Assembly: GCA_016288355.1 (NCBI GenBank)
Contig: JAEEYY010000199.1
Coordinates: 1-6,272, forward strand
Origin: Synergistes sp.
GTDB lineage: Bacteria; Synergistota; Synergistia; Synergistales; Synergistaceae
Length of the DNA stretch: 6,272 nucleotides
Direction: 5' to 3'
This document shows positions 1-5,790 of the stretch, one piece after another. A program made the translations under genes and the position numbers. Within the stretch, counting starts at the first letter, position 1. Each line of letters opens with the position of its first letter. The notes below the pieces were generated by a model, which saw only the letters and a program-made list of their open reading frames with translations, was not told the origin of the DNA and made no database searches.

Positions 1-106
1 CGCGAATCAGCGAAATACGCGCGATCTTCACCGTTGCGGCAAGAGCCGTGACAGCGCCGAAAAAGTGCGTCAGCGAACTTGTGATTTCTCTCGGATCCTT
101 TTTCAT
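1..106 (-). CDS. Probable hemolysin III / TrhA (PAQR-like) membrane protein, N-terminal fragment
   Basis: Only the first 35 codons are inside the window; the gene runs off the left edge. The ATG at 106-104 is preceded by a perfect AAGGAGG (114-120) seven bases upstream, so the start is secure. The peptide begins MKKDPREITSSLTHFFGAV and continues into a hydrophobic stretch. The pattern of a charged lead-in, then 'REI..S.TH..GA', then a membrane helix is what the hemolysin III/TrhA family (seven-helix inner membrane proteins related to PAQR receptors) usually shows at its N-terminus, including the conserved Thr-His. The family is linked to membrane fluidity homeostasis; the 'hemolysin' name is historical. 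With so little sequence the family call is tentative. It lies 87 bp downstream of the Nudix gene on the same strand and could share its transcript. Confidence 0.55.
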   Translation of the reverse strand, partial: MKKDPREITSSLTHFFGAVTALAATVKIARISLIR

Positions 107-193
107 CTGACGGCCTCCTTAACGTAAAGCGTCTGATATTCTGTGCGGCTGCGTATAGGGCGTATAGAAGCTGATGTACTGCGCAGGATGCGT

Positions 194-577
194 TTATCCC
201 AGAGCGCGTATTTTTTCGAGAAAACCTCTGTCGGCAGGGCAGAAGTCGTACTGAGCCATCTCTTCGGCAGTCACCCAGCGGATGTCACTGTGTTCCAGCT
301 TTTTGGGTACTCCGGCCGTTATTTCGGCATTGAAAAGAGTCAGATGCACTGAGCCTTCCGGGTACGCGTATTCTGCTTCGGCAAATATGTCGCGGGGCAC
401 GACCGTTATGTCAAGCTCTTCACGGCATTCGCGAATAAGCGCCTCTTCCATGCTCTCGCCGGGCTCGGTTTTGCCGCCGGGAAACTCCCAGAGCAGGGCC
501 TGCTTTTTTCCCTCGGGTCTCCGGCATATCATAAATCTGTTTCCGCAGCGGATCAGCGCTGCTGCTACTTCTGTCAT
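194..577 (-). CDS. MutT-like Nudix hydrolase (nucleoside triphosphate pyrophosphohydrolase)
   Basis: This 127-residue protein has the length of a complete MutT-type enzyme. The Nudix box spans residues 35-57 and fits G-x5-E-x7-RE-U-x-EE-x-G-U: G35, E41, R49-E50, E53-E54 and I57 are present, with Asp56 in place of the last Gly, a common substitution. The upstream LLWEFPGGK (28-36) and the C-terminal CPADRGFLEKI (113-123) match the MutT/(d)NTP pyrophosphohydrolase branch, which hydrolyses 8-oxo-dGTP or other non-canonical nucleotides to monophosphate and pyrophosphate in the cytoplasm with Mg2+ held by the box glutamates. The exact substrate cannot be read from sequence; MutT and NudG-like CTP/5-methyl-dCTP enzymes look alike at this level. 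The ATG at 577 has a modest AGAAAGG (593-599) at a long 15-base spacing, and no better in-frame start is seen. It follows the radical SAM gene by 93 bp on the same strand. Confidence 0.9.
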   Translation of the reverse strand: MTEVAAALIRCGNRFMICRRPEGKKQALLWEFPGGKTEPGESMEEALIRECREELDITVVPRDIFAEAEYAYPEGSVHLTLFNAEITAGVPKKLEHSDIRWVTAEEMAQYDFCPADRGFLEKIRALG

Positions 578-640
578 CTGTATATTTTTTGCCTTTCTGC
601 GGTGTGCGATTATGATGACGCGCCGCTTATCTCTTAAATA

Positions 641-649
641 ATCATAGCA
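641..649 (-). promoter_or_regulatory. Possible extended -10 promoter for the Nudix gene
   Basis: Read on the minus strand this is TGC-TATGAT, an extended -10 element about 65 bases ahead of the Nudix ATG. No convincing -35 hexamer is present at the usual distance, so this is only a candidate; the gene could equally be read through from the radical SAM gene. Confidence 0.25.
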
Positions 650-654
650 TATCC

Positions 655-668
655 GCGGGCCTGCCCGC
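655..668 (-). terminator. GC-rich hairpin just after the radical SAM stop codon, weak terminator candidate
   Basis: GCGGG (655-659) pairs with CCCGC (664-668) around a 4-base loop, two bases beyond the stop codon at 673-671 on the minus strand. There is no U-tract after the stem, so it is unlikely to stop transcription efficiently. It may instead protect an mRNA 3' end. Confidence 0.25.
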
Positions 669-670
669 TC

Positions 671-1486
671 CTAAACCCGTTCTTCGGCATGACCGAAAAA
701 GACGCTGTTTTTTATTCCCTCTCTTCCGCATTTTTCTTTTATTTCAGCACGAAGCATTATCCAATAGCTCTTTTCTTTCCTTTCGAATATCTTCGAATAG
801 AGCTCTTTCAGCTCAGGGCGCAGCGCATGGACGAATGAGAGTATCTTTTCCGCGTTCCCGCGCCTCAGGTTAAGGCTGTCGAAGATGATATGCGACACAT
901 AGGGGCTTACCGCGTCGGTTATCGCAGTGCAGTCTGTTATGCCCGGAAAGACCGGCGCGCACATGACAGAGGTCTCTATGCCGGCGCATCGAAGCGCTTC
1001 CATTGCGGCAAGCTTATCTTTCGGGGAGGATGCGTAAGGCTCCGCTCTCCTGCGGAAAGCGTCGTCAAGCGAACTGAACGAAAATGTCACGCAGGCGTGC
1101 GGAAATTCGCGCAGGATATCGATATCGCGCCGTACCAGAGCGGATTTTGTTATTATCGACAGCGAAGGCTGCGCCGGCAGAAGTTCCCGAAGTATGCCGC
1201 GCGTGGTGCGGCTGCGTTCTTCATATGGATTGTATGCATCTGTCATGGAACTCATCAGTATGCTTTTGCGGAATATTTTTGCCGGGTCGATGGGGGAGCG
1301 CGGCACTTTTACTTCAAGGTATGAGCCCCAGGTCTCGCATCTTCCGCGGCGTGTCCGCATTATATCCGCCGCGTAACAGTAGACGCAGGCATGCGGGCAG
1401 CCGACGTAAGGGTTTATTACGAGATCAGTGCCAAGCTTTGTAGGAGACAGCAGGCTTTTGACGCTGACGCGGGTGACAGTTACCAT
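671..1486 (-). CDS. SplB-like radical SAM protein (COG1533 type)
   Basis: This 271-residue cytoplasmic protein carries the radical SAM cluster motif C30-x3-C34-x2-C37 inside NPYVGCPHACVYCYA, the characteristic context of the SplB-like family (relatives of spore photoproduct lyase). The three cysteines hold a 4Fe-4S cluster that cleaves S-adenosylmethionine to a 5'-deoxyadenosyl radical. Other family-like stretches are SSMTDAYNPYE (79-89), ITKSALVRRDIDIL (112-125), TFSFSSLDD (134-142) and APVFPGITD (177-185). True spore photoproduct lyases repair a UV-induced thymine dimer, but most members of this group, including those in non-spore-formers, have no known substrate, so no reaction is assigned. 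The frame stays open 56 codons further upstream (to 1654), but the ATG at 1486 has an AGGAGG (1492-1497) at good spacing, and MVTVTRVSVKSLLSPTKL is the usual start of the family. The nearby Nudix gene hints loosely at nucleotide or DNA maintenance; that is inference. Confidence 0.9.
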   Translation of the reverse strand: MVTVTRVSVKSLLSPTKLGTDLVINPYVGCPHACVYCYAADIMRTRRGRCETWGSYLEVKVPRSPIDPAKIFRKSILMSSMTDAYNPYEERSRTTRGILRELLPAQPSLSIITKSALVRRDIDILREFPHACVTFSFSSLDDAFRRRAEPYASSPKDKLAAMEALRCAGIETSVMCAPVFPGITDCTAITDAVSPYVSHIIFDSLNLRRGNAEKILSFVHALRPELKELYSKIFERKEKSYWIMLRAEIKEKCGREGIKNSVFFGHAEERV

Positions 1487-1491
1487 TTTCC

Positions 1492-1497
1492 CCTCCT
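1492..1497 (-). promoter_or_regulatory. Ribosome binding site that fixes the radical SAM start
   Basis: On the minus strand AGGAGG lies five bases before the ATG at 1486. It favours this internal ATG over the more upstream ATG at 1654, which would add 56 residues rich in Arg and Lys that do not resemble the family. Confidence 0.8.
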
Positions 1498-1817
1498 GGT
1501 ATCTGCGGGACGCCGCTTTTATATTTCCCCCGTTTTTGTACTTTTGACCGTTTTTCTGCCGCAGGAGAGCTCTTCTGATAATTCCTGCGAACAGCCTTGG
1601 CGCAGAGTTCACAAAAATATATACCAACAGCCTACGGCTTTGCAGAAAAGCCATGGGATAAAAGCGGCAGCGTTATGTTTACGGCCATTATAATACCTCA
1701 TCTACTTTTCAGGCAGGTTGTTACAGCTTTGTCAATTTCCAGTCCCGGTATGTTCCCGTTTGTTAATCGGCCGAATGAGTCGAAAGAGCCGAAGCGTTTT
1801 ATTTAAATCAATCTTTG

Positions 1818-1826
1818 TATGATAAT
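1818..1826 (+). promoter_or_regulatory. Possible -10 region for the EamA exporter gene
   Basis: TATGATAAT contains two overlapping -10-like hexamers about 45-50 bases before the likely start codon, within an AT-rich stretch. The -35 side is weak. If this is the promoter, the far-upstream TTG at 1815 cannot be the start, which supports a start at 1869 or 1875. Confidence 0.3.
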
Positions 1827-1868
1827 ATTTACCAAATAGAGGTTCAGCAGGCCGCGCTTTCGGGAGGG

Positions 1869-2780
1869 ATGGATTTGGCAGGCAATATCTGTAAAGGGGG
1901 AGCTCTGGTGCTTTGCGCCGCTTTTTGCTGGGGGCTCATCAGTCCTTTAGCCAAGATCATTTCCGCCGCGGGCATAGATCTTATGACGCTGATGCTCTTT
2001 CGCTCGATTTTTACTATCTTTGCTTCGTGTATCTGTATTTTTTTGCTTCGCGACCCGGCCCGCCTGTGTATGGACCGTGAAAGAGCTCGCTTTTATTTTT
2101 TATGCGGCGTCTTATCGGTCGTTATGTCGGGCGGAGGCTTTCTTAAATCTCTTGACTATCTGACGGTGCCTCAGGCTATTGTCATACACTATACCTTCCC
2201 TCTGGTCACGCTTGCGGGATCGATGTGGGTGACCCGCGAAAAACCGGCCATGCTGCAAATAGCGGCAGGTTTCATAATAGTTGCCGGGGTCATCACCGGT
2301 ATGGGCGGAAAAGTCAACTCGTTCACCTCTGTGCCCGCAGCCGGATTTTTATGGGCGCTGCTTGCCGTAATAGGGATCTCAGGGCAGACTCTTGCCGCGC
2401 GCCGTTTTTCGCTGTCACACGAAAACGACGAACTTGCGATGCTCTTCTATGCGAATATATTTGCTTCAGTGCTGCTAATAGCGTACAAAACGGCTTTTGT
2501 CGGATGGGCAGATGTCGCGTTCGTCACGCCGCGTATTTTCATGCTGATGTGTATCGTGGGATTTACCGGCAGCTTTCTTTCCTACGGTCTGTTCTACGCG
2601 GCGCTTAAATATATACCGGCAGCCGTTGCCAGTCTCTTCTGCACATTTGAGATAGTAGTAGCGGTCGGGCTTACCGCGCTGTTAGTAGGTCAGGTACCTT
2701 CAGGGCATGAGATCCTCGGGTGTGCCCTGATACTGATAGCCATCTTCTGCGCGTCCGCGGCGCCGAAAAAGAAAAAATAA
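1869..2780 (+). CDS. EamA-family (drug/metabolite transporter superfamily) ten-helix membrane protein
   Basis: This is an integral inner membrane protein of about 303 residues with two EamA repeats, the usual size for the family. Hydrophobic segments lie at roughly 10-30, 38-60, 76-92, 100-120, 130-147, 157-175, 188-208, 222-245, 248-270 and 278-298. The first helix carries the typical W21-G22 (FCWGLISPLAK). The second repeat ends with YAALKYIPAAVASL (243-256), then FE (260-261) and a Gly-rich penultimate helix, matching the EamA pattern. Members move amino acids, nucleosides or other metabolites, usually outward; the substrate here is unknown. The C-terminus is a lysine tail (PKKKK). Start choice is uncertain: the ATG at 1869 has the GGGAGG (1862-1867) only one base away, whereas a TTG at 1875 has it at an ideal seven bases. 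A TTG at 1815 lacks any binding site. It is convergent with modC. Confidence 0.9.
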   Translation: MDLAGNICKGGALVLCAAFCWGLISPLAKIISAAGIDLMTLMLFRSIFTIFASCICIFLLRDPARLCMDRERARFYFLCGVLSVVMSGGGFLKSLDYLTVPQAIVIHYTFPLVTLAGSMWVTREKPAMLQIAAGFIIVAGVITGMGGKVNSFTSVPAAGFLWALLAVIGISGQTLAARRFSLSHENDELAMLFYANIFASVLLIAYKTAFVGWADVAFVTPRIFMLMCIVGFTGSFLSYGLFYAALKYIPAAVASLFCTFEIVVAVGLTALLVGQVPSGHEILGCALILIAIFCASAAPKKKK

Positions 2781-2805
2781 CGGCGCCGCTTTTTCAGCGG
2801 CGTCG
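2781..2805. terminator. Bidirectional terminator hairpin between the exporter gene and modC
   Basis: CGCCGCT (2784-2790) pairs with AGCGGCG (2796-2802) around TTTTC. In plus-strand RNA the stem extends to about 10 bp with one G-U pair, but is followed only by GTATTTG. In the minus direction the 7-bp stem is followed by CCG and then a long U-rich run (complement of 2766-2780), so it is a good intrinsic terminator for the mod transcript. It begins immediately after the exporter stop codon and lies about 100 bases beyond the modC stop. Confidence 0.75.
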
Positions 2806-2901
2806 GTATTTGCATAGCCGTCATGAAACATTTTGAGCGGCGCCGTAAGCGTCAGCGCTGAAAATAATTTTACCTTCTTCAAAAATGTAAGCCCGCTGTT
2901 T

Positions 2902-3975
2902 CTACGCAAACAGCGGCATCACGTTTTTTAGCGCCACGCTTAAGTATATCGTTTTTCTGCCGCGATAACGGGAGGCGGTCTCCTTTGACACTTCGACCCT
3001 GAGCACTGAAAAATTGCTCTGCGGGTCCGCGCCGCGCGGACGCACGGTGATTATTCCCGAGAAGACGTCGTCGCTTACCTCAAGGATGTCTGCTTCTATA
3101 GTGTTTTCGCCGCGCTCGTCCCCGGCGACCGGAATCAGGTAGTGAGCGCGCACTCCGGCATAACGGATATCTTTCGGAAGAACATGCGCGCAGCGGAATT
3201 CCATGTTCCAGTCCTTTGCGAACAAAGTTCTCTCTCCTGTGGCTTCCGCGCGCGAGAAGTTCTTGCAGCCGGACAGAATCGCTGCGGTAAGCGTCGGCGG
3301 CGCTTCAAAGAACTCGGAGATGCTTTTAACAGGTTCCGACATGCCCTGATTGATCACACAGACGCTGTTGCAGAGCCTGTAGACCTCATCCCTGTTATGG
3401 GAGACATACAGCGTCGTGCCCCTGAATTCATGAAGCAGCCGCGCCAGTTTCTGCTCCAGCCGCCAGTGCAGAAAACTGTCAAGAGCCGAAAGAGGCTCGT
3501 CAAGCATTATAACAGCGGGGTCGCTTGCCATTATGCGCGCAAGCGCGACTCGCTGCTGCTGTCCGCCCGAAAGCTGTGACGGGTGATGATCTTCCAGTCC
3601 TTTAATGAAGAATCTTTCCGCTATCTCCTTATATTTCTTTTCTTTGTCCTCTTTGCGTCCGGCACCGTGCTCAAATACAGTCATAATGTTTTTGCGCACA
3701 GTCATGTTCGGGAAGAGCGCGTAGTTCTGAAAGAGCAGCCCGACGTGCCGCTGCTGCGGCTTCAGGTTTATGCGGGCCGCCGAATCATAGAATGTGACGC
3801 CGTTTACGATTATGCGCCCCTCGTCCGGAGAAACTATGCCTGCTATGCATTTCAGCGTCATACTCTTGCCGCAGCCGGAGCCTCCGAGCAGCGCAAGCAC
3901 TTCATCTCCGGCTTCAAAGCTTACATCAAGAGAAAAGCTTCCCAGTTTTTTCCTGAATTCCACGGTGACCGACAA
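2902..3975 (-). CDS. modC: Molybdate ABC transporter, ATP-binding protein ModC
   Basis: This 357-residue cytoplasmic ATPase energises molybdate (possibly tungstate) import with ModA and ModB. All nucleotide-binding elements are intact: Walker A GGSGCGKS (31-38), Q-loop Q83 in LFQNYALFPN, signature LSGGQQQR (135-142), Walker B VIMLDEP (155-161), D-loop SALD (163-166) and switch His193. The MTLKCIAGI following Walker A and the NLKPQQRHVGLLFQNYALFP segment resemble a clostridial-type branch of sulfate/molybdate ATPases. The C-terminal part (about 235-357) looks like a TOBE-type beta domain (YAGVRAHYLIP, 272-282) rather than an obvious Mop domain. The start is a TTG at 3975 with AGGAGG (3985-3990) at nine bases, embedded in the last codons of modB; only six bases separate the two genes, so they are surely co-transcribed and probably translationally coupled. 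Confidence 0.95.
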   Translation of the reverse strand: MSVTVEFRKKLGSFSLDVSFEAGDEVLALLGGSGCGKSMTLKCIAGIVSPDEGRIIVNGVTFYDSAARINLKPQQRHVGLLFQNYALFPNMTVRKNIMTVFEHGAGRKEDKEKKYKEIAERFFIKGLEDHHPSQLSGGQQQRVALARIMASDPAVIMLDEPLSALDSFLHWRLEQKLARLLHEFRGTTLYVSHNRDEVYRLCNSVCVINQGMSEPVKSISEFFEAPPTLTAAILSGCKNFSRAEATGERTLFAKDWNMEFRCAHVLPKDIRYAGVRAHYLIPVAGDERGENTIEADILEVSDDVFSGIITVRPRGADPQSNFSVLRVEVSKETASRYRGRKTIYLSVALKNVMPLFA

Positions 3976-3981
3976 TGCGCG

Positions 3982-4692
3982 CTACCTCCTTTCAAACTCT
4001 TCGGAGAGCGTGTTGCTGACGGCTTTGCCCTTAGGCTGGCGGCAGCTGTTTTCCAGCATATTCACGGCAACCAGGACCACTAAAGAGATAGCAAGGTTTA
4101 CAAAGACCCATTTGTAGGCGCCTGCGTCATTTCCTTCGCGCCAGAGCTGATAGACCGTAGTCGAGATAGTGGCGGTGCGCCCCGGTATGTAGCCTGTCAC
4201 CATAGTGGTGGCGCCGTATTCGCCGAGAGCGCGTGCGAACGCGAGCACCGTGGCGGCAAGGATCCCGTCTCTGCAGTTGGGTACCATCACGTGCCAGAAT
4301 ATATATGTGTTTGAGAGCCCGAGAGTCTGTGCGCTGTATGTAAGATTTTTATCAAAGCCGTCGAAGGCTCCGCGCACTGTACGGTACATAAGAGGAAACG
4401 TGACTACCGCAGTTGCGAATATCGCAGAGTACCATGTCATCGTAAGCCTGAAGCCGAAGATCTTGAGCACGAAGGAACCGACAGGCCCCAGAGGGCCTAT
4501 CGTTTTCAGAAGAAAAAATCCGACTACCGTCGGGGGCAGAACCATCGGGAGCGTAAGTATGCAGTCAAGCACTCCTTTGGTTGCTTTAGGCAGTTTGGAA
4601 ATATAGTAGGCGGCACAGATGCCGGCAAAAAAAGTAATAAATGTGGATATTCCGGCAATTCTAAGCGAGTTGTACAGAGGAAACCAATCCAA
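3982..4692 (-). CDS. modB: Molybdate ABC transporter, permease ModB
   Basis: This is an inner membrane permease of about 236 residues, the normal ModB size, with roughly five to six helices. Hallmarks are LPMVLPPTVVGFFLL (48-62) and the EAA coupling loop around 119-145 (AQTLGLSNTYIFWHVMVP), which docks onto the ModC ATPase. ARALGEYGAT (153-162) is also typical of molybdate permeases. Two TTG codons can start the frame. The one at 4701 directly abuts the GGAGG and cannot use it, while the one at 4692 sits nine bases away and gives MDWFPLYNSLRIAG, the usual ModB beginning. I therefore choose 4692. The tail after the last helix (212-236) is polar and variable. modB is 189 bases downstream of the modA stop, with a terminator in between, and is tightly followed by modC. 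Confidence 0.95.
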   Translation of the reverse strand: MDWFPLYNSLRIAGISTFITFFAGICAAYYISKLPKATKGVLDCILTLPMVLPPTVVGFFLLKTIGPLGPVGSFVLKIFGFRLTMTWYSAIFATAVVTFPLMYRTVRGAFDGFDKNLTYSAQTLGLSNTYIFWHVMVPNCRDGILAATVLAFARALGEYGATTMVTGYIPGRTATISTTVYQLWREGNDAGAYKWVFVNLAISLVVLVAVNMLENSCRQPKGKAVSNTLSEEFERR

Positions 4693-4701
4693 AAACTTCA
4701 A

Positions 4702-4706
4702 CCTCC
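4702..4706 (-). promoter_or_regulatory. Ribosome binding site that decides the modB start
   Basis: GGAGG on the minus strand is immediately adjacent to one TTG (4701) and nine bases from another in-frame TTG (4692). The spacing favours the latter as the initiator. Confidence 0.65.
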
Positions 4707-4742
4707 GTTACGCAGCGGCTTTTCAAACAAATCCGTGCGGGC

Positions 4743-4751
4743 AGAATAGCA
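4743..4751 (-). promoter_or_regulatory. Possible extended -10 promoter ahead of modB
   Basis: Minus-strand TGC-TATTCT resembles an extended -10 element about 50 bases before the modB start. No clear -35 is seen at 16-18 bases. It would give modBC an independent transcript beyond the modA terminator; weak evidence only. Confidence 0.25.
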
Positions 4752-4784
4752 TCAGCCGAACAATAGATCCCGATCGTTACAAAC

Positions 4785-4805
4785 AATAAGCAGAAGTTGC
4801 TTATT
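4785..4805. repeat. Perfect 8-bp inverted repeat between modA and modB
   Basis: AATAAGCA (4785-4792) and TGCTTATT (4798-4805) are perfect inverted repeats around GAAGT. They lie about 95 bases upstream of modB, between the modA terminator and the possible modB promoter. In the minus direction no U-tract follows, so it does not look like a second modA terminator; in the plus direction T's follow, but no plus-strand gene ends here. It could be a protein-binding operator or an mRNA 5' structure. Confidence 0.5.
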
Positions 4806-4815
4806 TTTTAATACC

Positions 4816-4842
4816 AAAAAGGAGCCGATGGCCGGCCCCTTT
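4816..4842 (-). terminator. Intrinsic terminator after modA
   Basis: On the minus strand AAAGGGGCCG (4842-4833) pairs with CGGCTCCTTT (4827-4818), ten base pairs with one G-U pair, around a GCCAT loop, and is followed by a run of U's (complement of 4816-4820). This is a textbook Rho-independent terminator about 40 bases past the modA stop. It would cut most transcripts before modBC and so raise the ratio of binding protein to permease. Confidence 0.8.
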
Positions 4843-4881
4843 ATACGAGGAGAGAGGAAAAATAATATCTGCCTGGTGATA

Positions 4882-5652
4882 CTATTTTCCCGGTACCGCA
4901 AATCCTATCTTTGTGAATACTGCAGTGCAGGGGGCGCTTTTCAGGTAATTTACAAAAGCTTCCGCTTCTGCCTTGTGCTTTGTATCCTTCATTATTGCCG
5001 CGGGGTAGATGATCGGCTTATGAGTGTTCTTCGGCGCATAGGATATGACTTCGACCGCATCGGAGGTGGCGGCGTCTGTGCTGTAGACTACGCCGCAGTT
5101 GACAGCTGCCGCTGCCGTCTGCGCCAGAACTTCTTTGACGTTGCTCGCGTAGCTGATCTTGTTTTCAGCCCTGAGCTTGTCCCAGACGCCCATGTTCCTG
5201 AATATCTCTTCAGAATACTGTCCTACCGGAACGTCCGAGTTGCCCAGAGCGATGAGCTTGACCTTGTCAGTTGCCACATCGCCGAAGCTGCGGATCTTCG
5301 TGGGGTTCTGCCCTTTCGGTATTATAAGTACGACTTTGTTGGAGACGATATCAAAACGGGTCCCAGGCATAACGAACTTGTCGTTGATCGCGTTCATCTG
5401 CTTCTGTCCGGCGGAAATGAAAATGTCGCATTCCGCGCCCTGCTCGATCTGTGTCTTCAGCGTTCCGCTTGAGTCGAAGTTGTAGACTATCTTTACGTTC
5501 GGTTCTGCCTTTTTGTACATCTCTGCGATCTGGTTCATCGATTCGGTCATTGAAGCCGCGGCAAAAACGTAAAGCTCCGCAGCAGCAAACGCAGGCGCCG
5601 CTGCAAGGATAAGCGCGCATAAAAGCGCTGTAAACGTAAGCTTCCTTTTCAT
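4882..5652 (-). CDS. modA: Molybdate ABC transporter, periplasmic binding protein ModA
   Basis: The 256-residue precursor starts MKRKLTFTALLCALILAAA and has a Sec signal peptide with probable cleavage after AFA (residue 23); no lipobox is seen, so the mature protein is soluble in the periplasm. Ligand-site positions expected from the ModA family are present: Ser34 in FAAASM, Ser61/Ser62 in FDSSGTL, V143 in DVPVGQY, V172 in SNVKEVL and Tyr190 in VVYSTDA. These residues bind molybdate or tungstate through hydrogen bonds; which of the two is preferred cannot be told. CDIFISAG (75-82) is another family block. The ATG at 5652 has AAAGGAG (5664-5670) upstream. An in-frame ATG at 5691 has no binding site and would lie only a few bases from the predicted transcription start, so it is rejected. 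It is the first gene of the leftward mod group and diverges from the glutamine synthetase gene. Confidence 0.95.
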   Translation of the reverse strand: MKRKLTFTALLCALILAAAPAFAAAELYVFAAASMTESMNQIAEMYKKAEPNVKIVYNFDSSGTLKTQIEQGAECDIFISAGQKQMNAINDKFVMPGTRFDIVSNKVVLIIPKGQNPTKIRSFGDVATDKVKLIALGNSDVPVGQYSEEIFRNMGVWDKLRAENKISYASNVKEVLAQTAAAAVNCGVVYSTDAATSDAVEVISYAPKNTHKPIIYPAAIMKDTKHKAEAEAFVNYLKSAPCTAVFTKIGFAVPGK

Positions 5653-5703
5653 TATAAAAACCGCTCCTTTAGCTTTTTCAAGATCCGGCATCGCCGCAAG
5701 GAG

Positions 5704-5732
5704 ATTATATAACGAAGATGAGATAAATGCAA
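5704..5732 (-). promoter_or_regulatory. Sigma-70-type promoter of modA
   Basis: On the minus strand a TTGCAT -35 (5732-5727) and a perfect TATAAT -10 (5709-5704) are separated by 17 bases. Transcription would start near 5697, leaving a leader of about 45 bases, too short for a molybdenum-cofactor riboswitch. A TGCAA/TTGCA inverted repeat (5728-5732 and 5743-5747) overlaps the -35, and a longer palindrome lies just upstream. Confidence 0.75.
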
Positions 5733-5745
5733 CGCACTTTCATTG

Positions 5746-5763
5746 CAAATATACTGATATTTG
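5746..5763. repeat. 18-bp palindrome upstream of the modA promoter, candidate operator
   Basis: CAAATAT (5746-5752) and ATATTTG (5757-5763) are perfect inverted repeats separated by ACTG. The centre is about 58 bases upstream of the predicted modA transcription start, a position suited to an activator or upstream repressor site. Plus-strand T's follow it, but no plus-strand gene ends here, so a terminator role is unlikely. It does not match the E. coli ModE operator as I recall it. Confidence 0.5.
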
Positions 5764-5790
5764 TTTTTATGCGCGAGGGTCCCGCATGAC

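Larger units (their letters stand above)
1487..1868. other. Divergent intergenic region between the radical SAM gene and the exporter gene
   Basis: No gene is supported in these 382 bases. ATTATAAT at 1687-1694 is self-complementary and could act as a -10 element in either direction, but no good -35 accompanies it. GGCTTT (1636-1641) and AAAGCC (1647-1652) form a small hairpin with a 5-base loop. TATGATAAT at 1818-1826 is a possible -10 for the exporter, with only a poor T-rich -35 near 1798. A minus-strand TTGACA (1731-1736) has no -10 at 16-18 bases. Base composition looks mixed and AT-rich toward 1800, as expected for promoters. Confidence 0.6.

Noticed and set aside
890..1443. Plus-strand open frames of 119-144 codons over the radical SAM gene
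   Set aside because: Antisense shadows with Arg/Cys-rich translations and no motif.
1815..1868. Upstream TTG start for the exporter
   Set aside because: There is no ribosome binding site before 1815, the extra 18 residues are not typical of the family, and the likely -10 element overlaps this codon.
3142..4117. Plus-strand open frames of 107-166 codons over modC and the end of modB
   Set aside because: They are shadows of modC and modB, which carry complete ABC motifs on the other strand.
4828..5472. Plus-strand 214-codon open frame across modA
   Set aside because: It lies antisense to modA, whose signal peptide, binding motifs and length are all those of a real gene. The plus-strand product has low complexity, no motifs and no ribosome binding site.
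5653..5700. Molybdenum-cofactor riboswitch ahead of modA
   Set aside because: The predicted leader is only about 45 bases, far shorter than that RNA, and no matching structure is seen.
5700..5720. E. coli ModE-like half-site (minus-strand CGTTATAT) at the modA -10
   Set aside because: Only one half is present; the inverted partner ATAACG is not found at the required spacing, and the match is mostly the -10 itself.
5746..5770. The palindrome and following T's as a plus-strand terminator
   Set aside because: The stem is AT-rich and no plus-strand gene ends upstream, so an operator reading is preferred.
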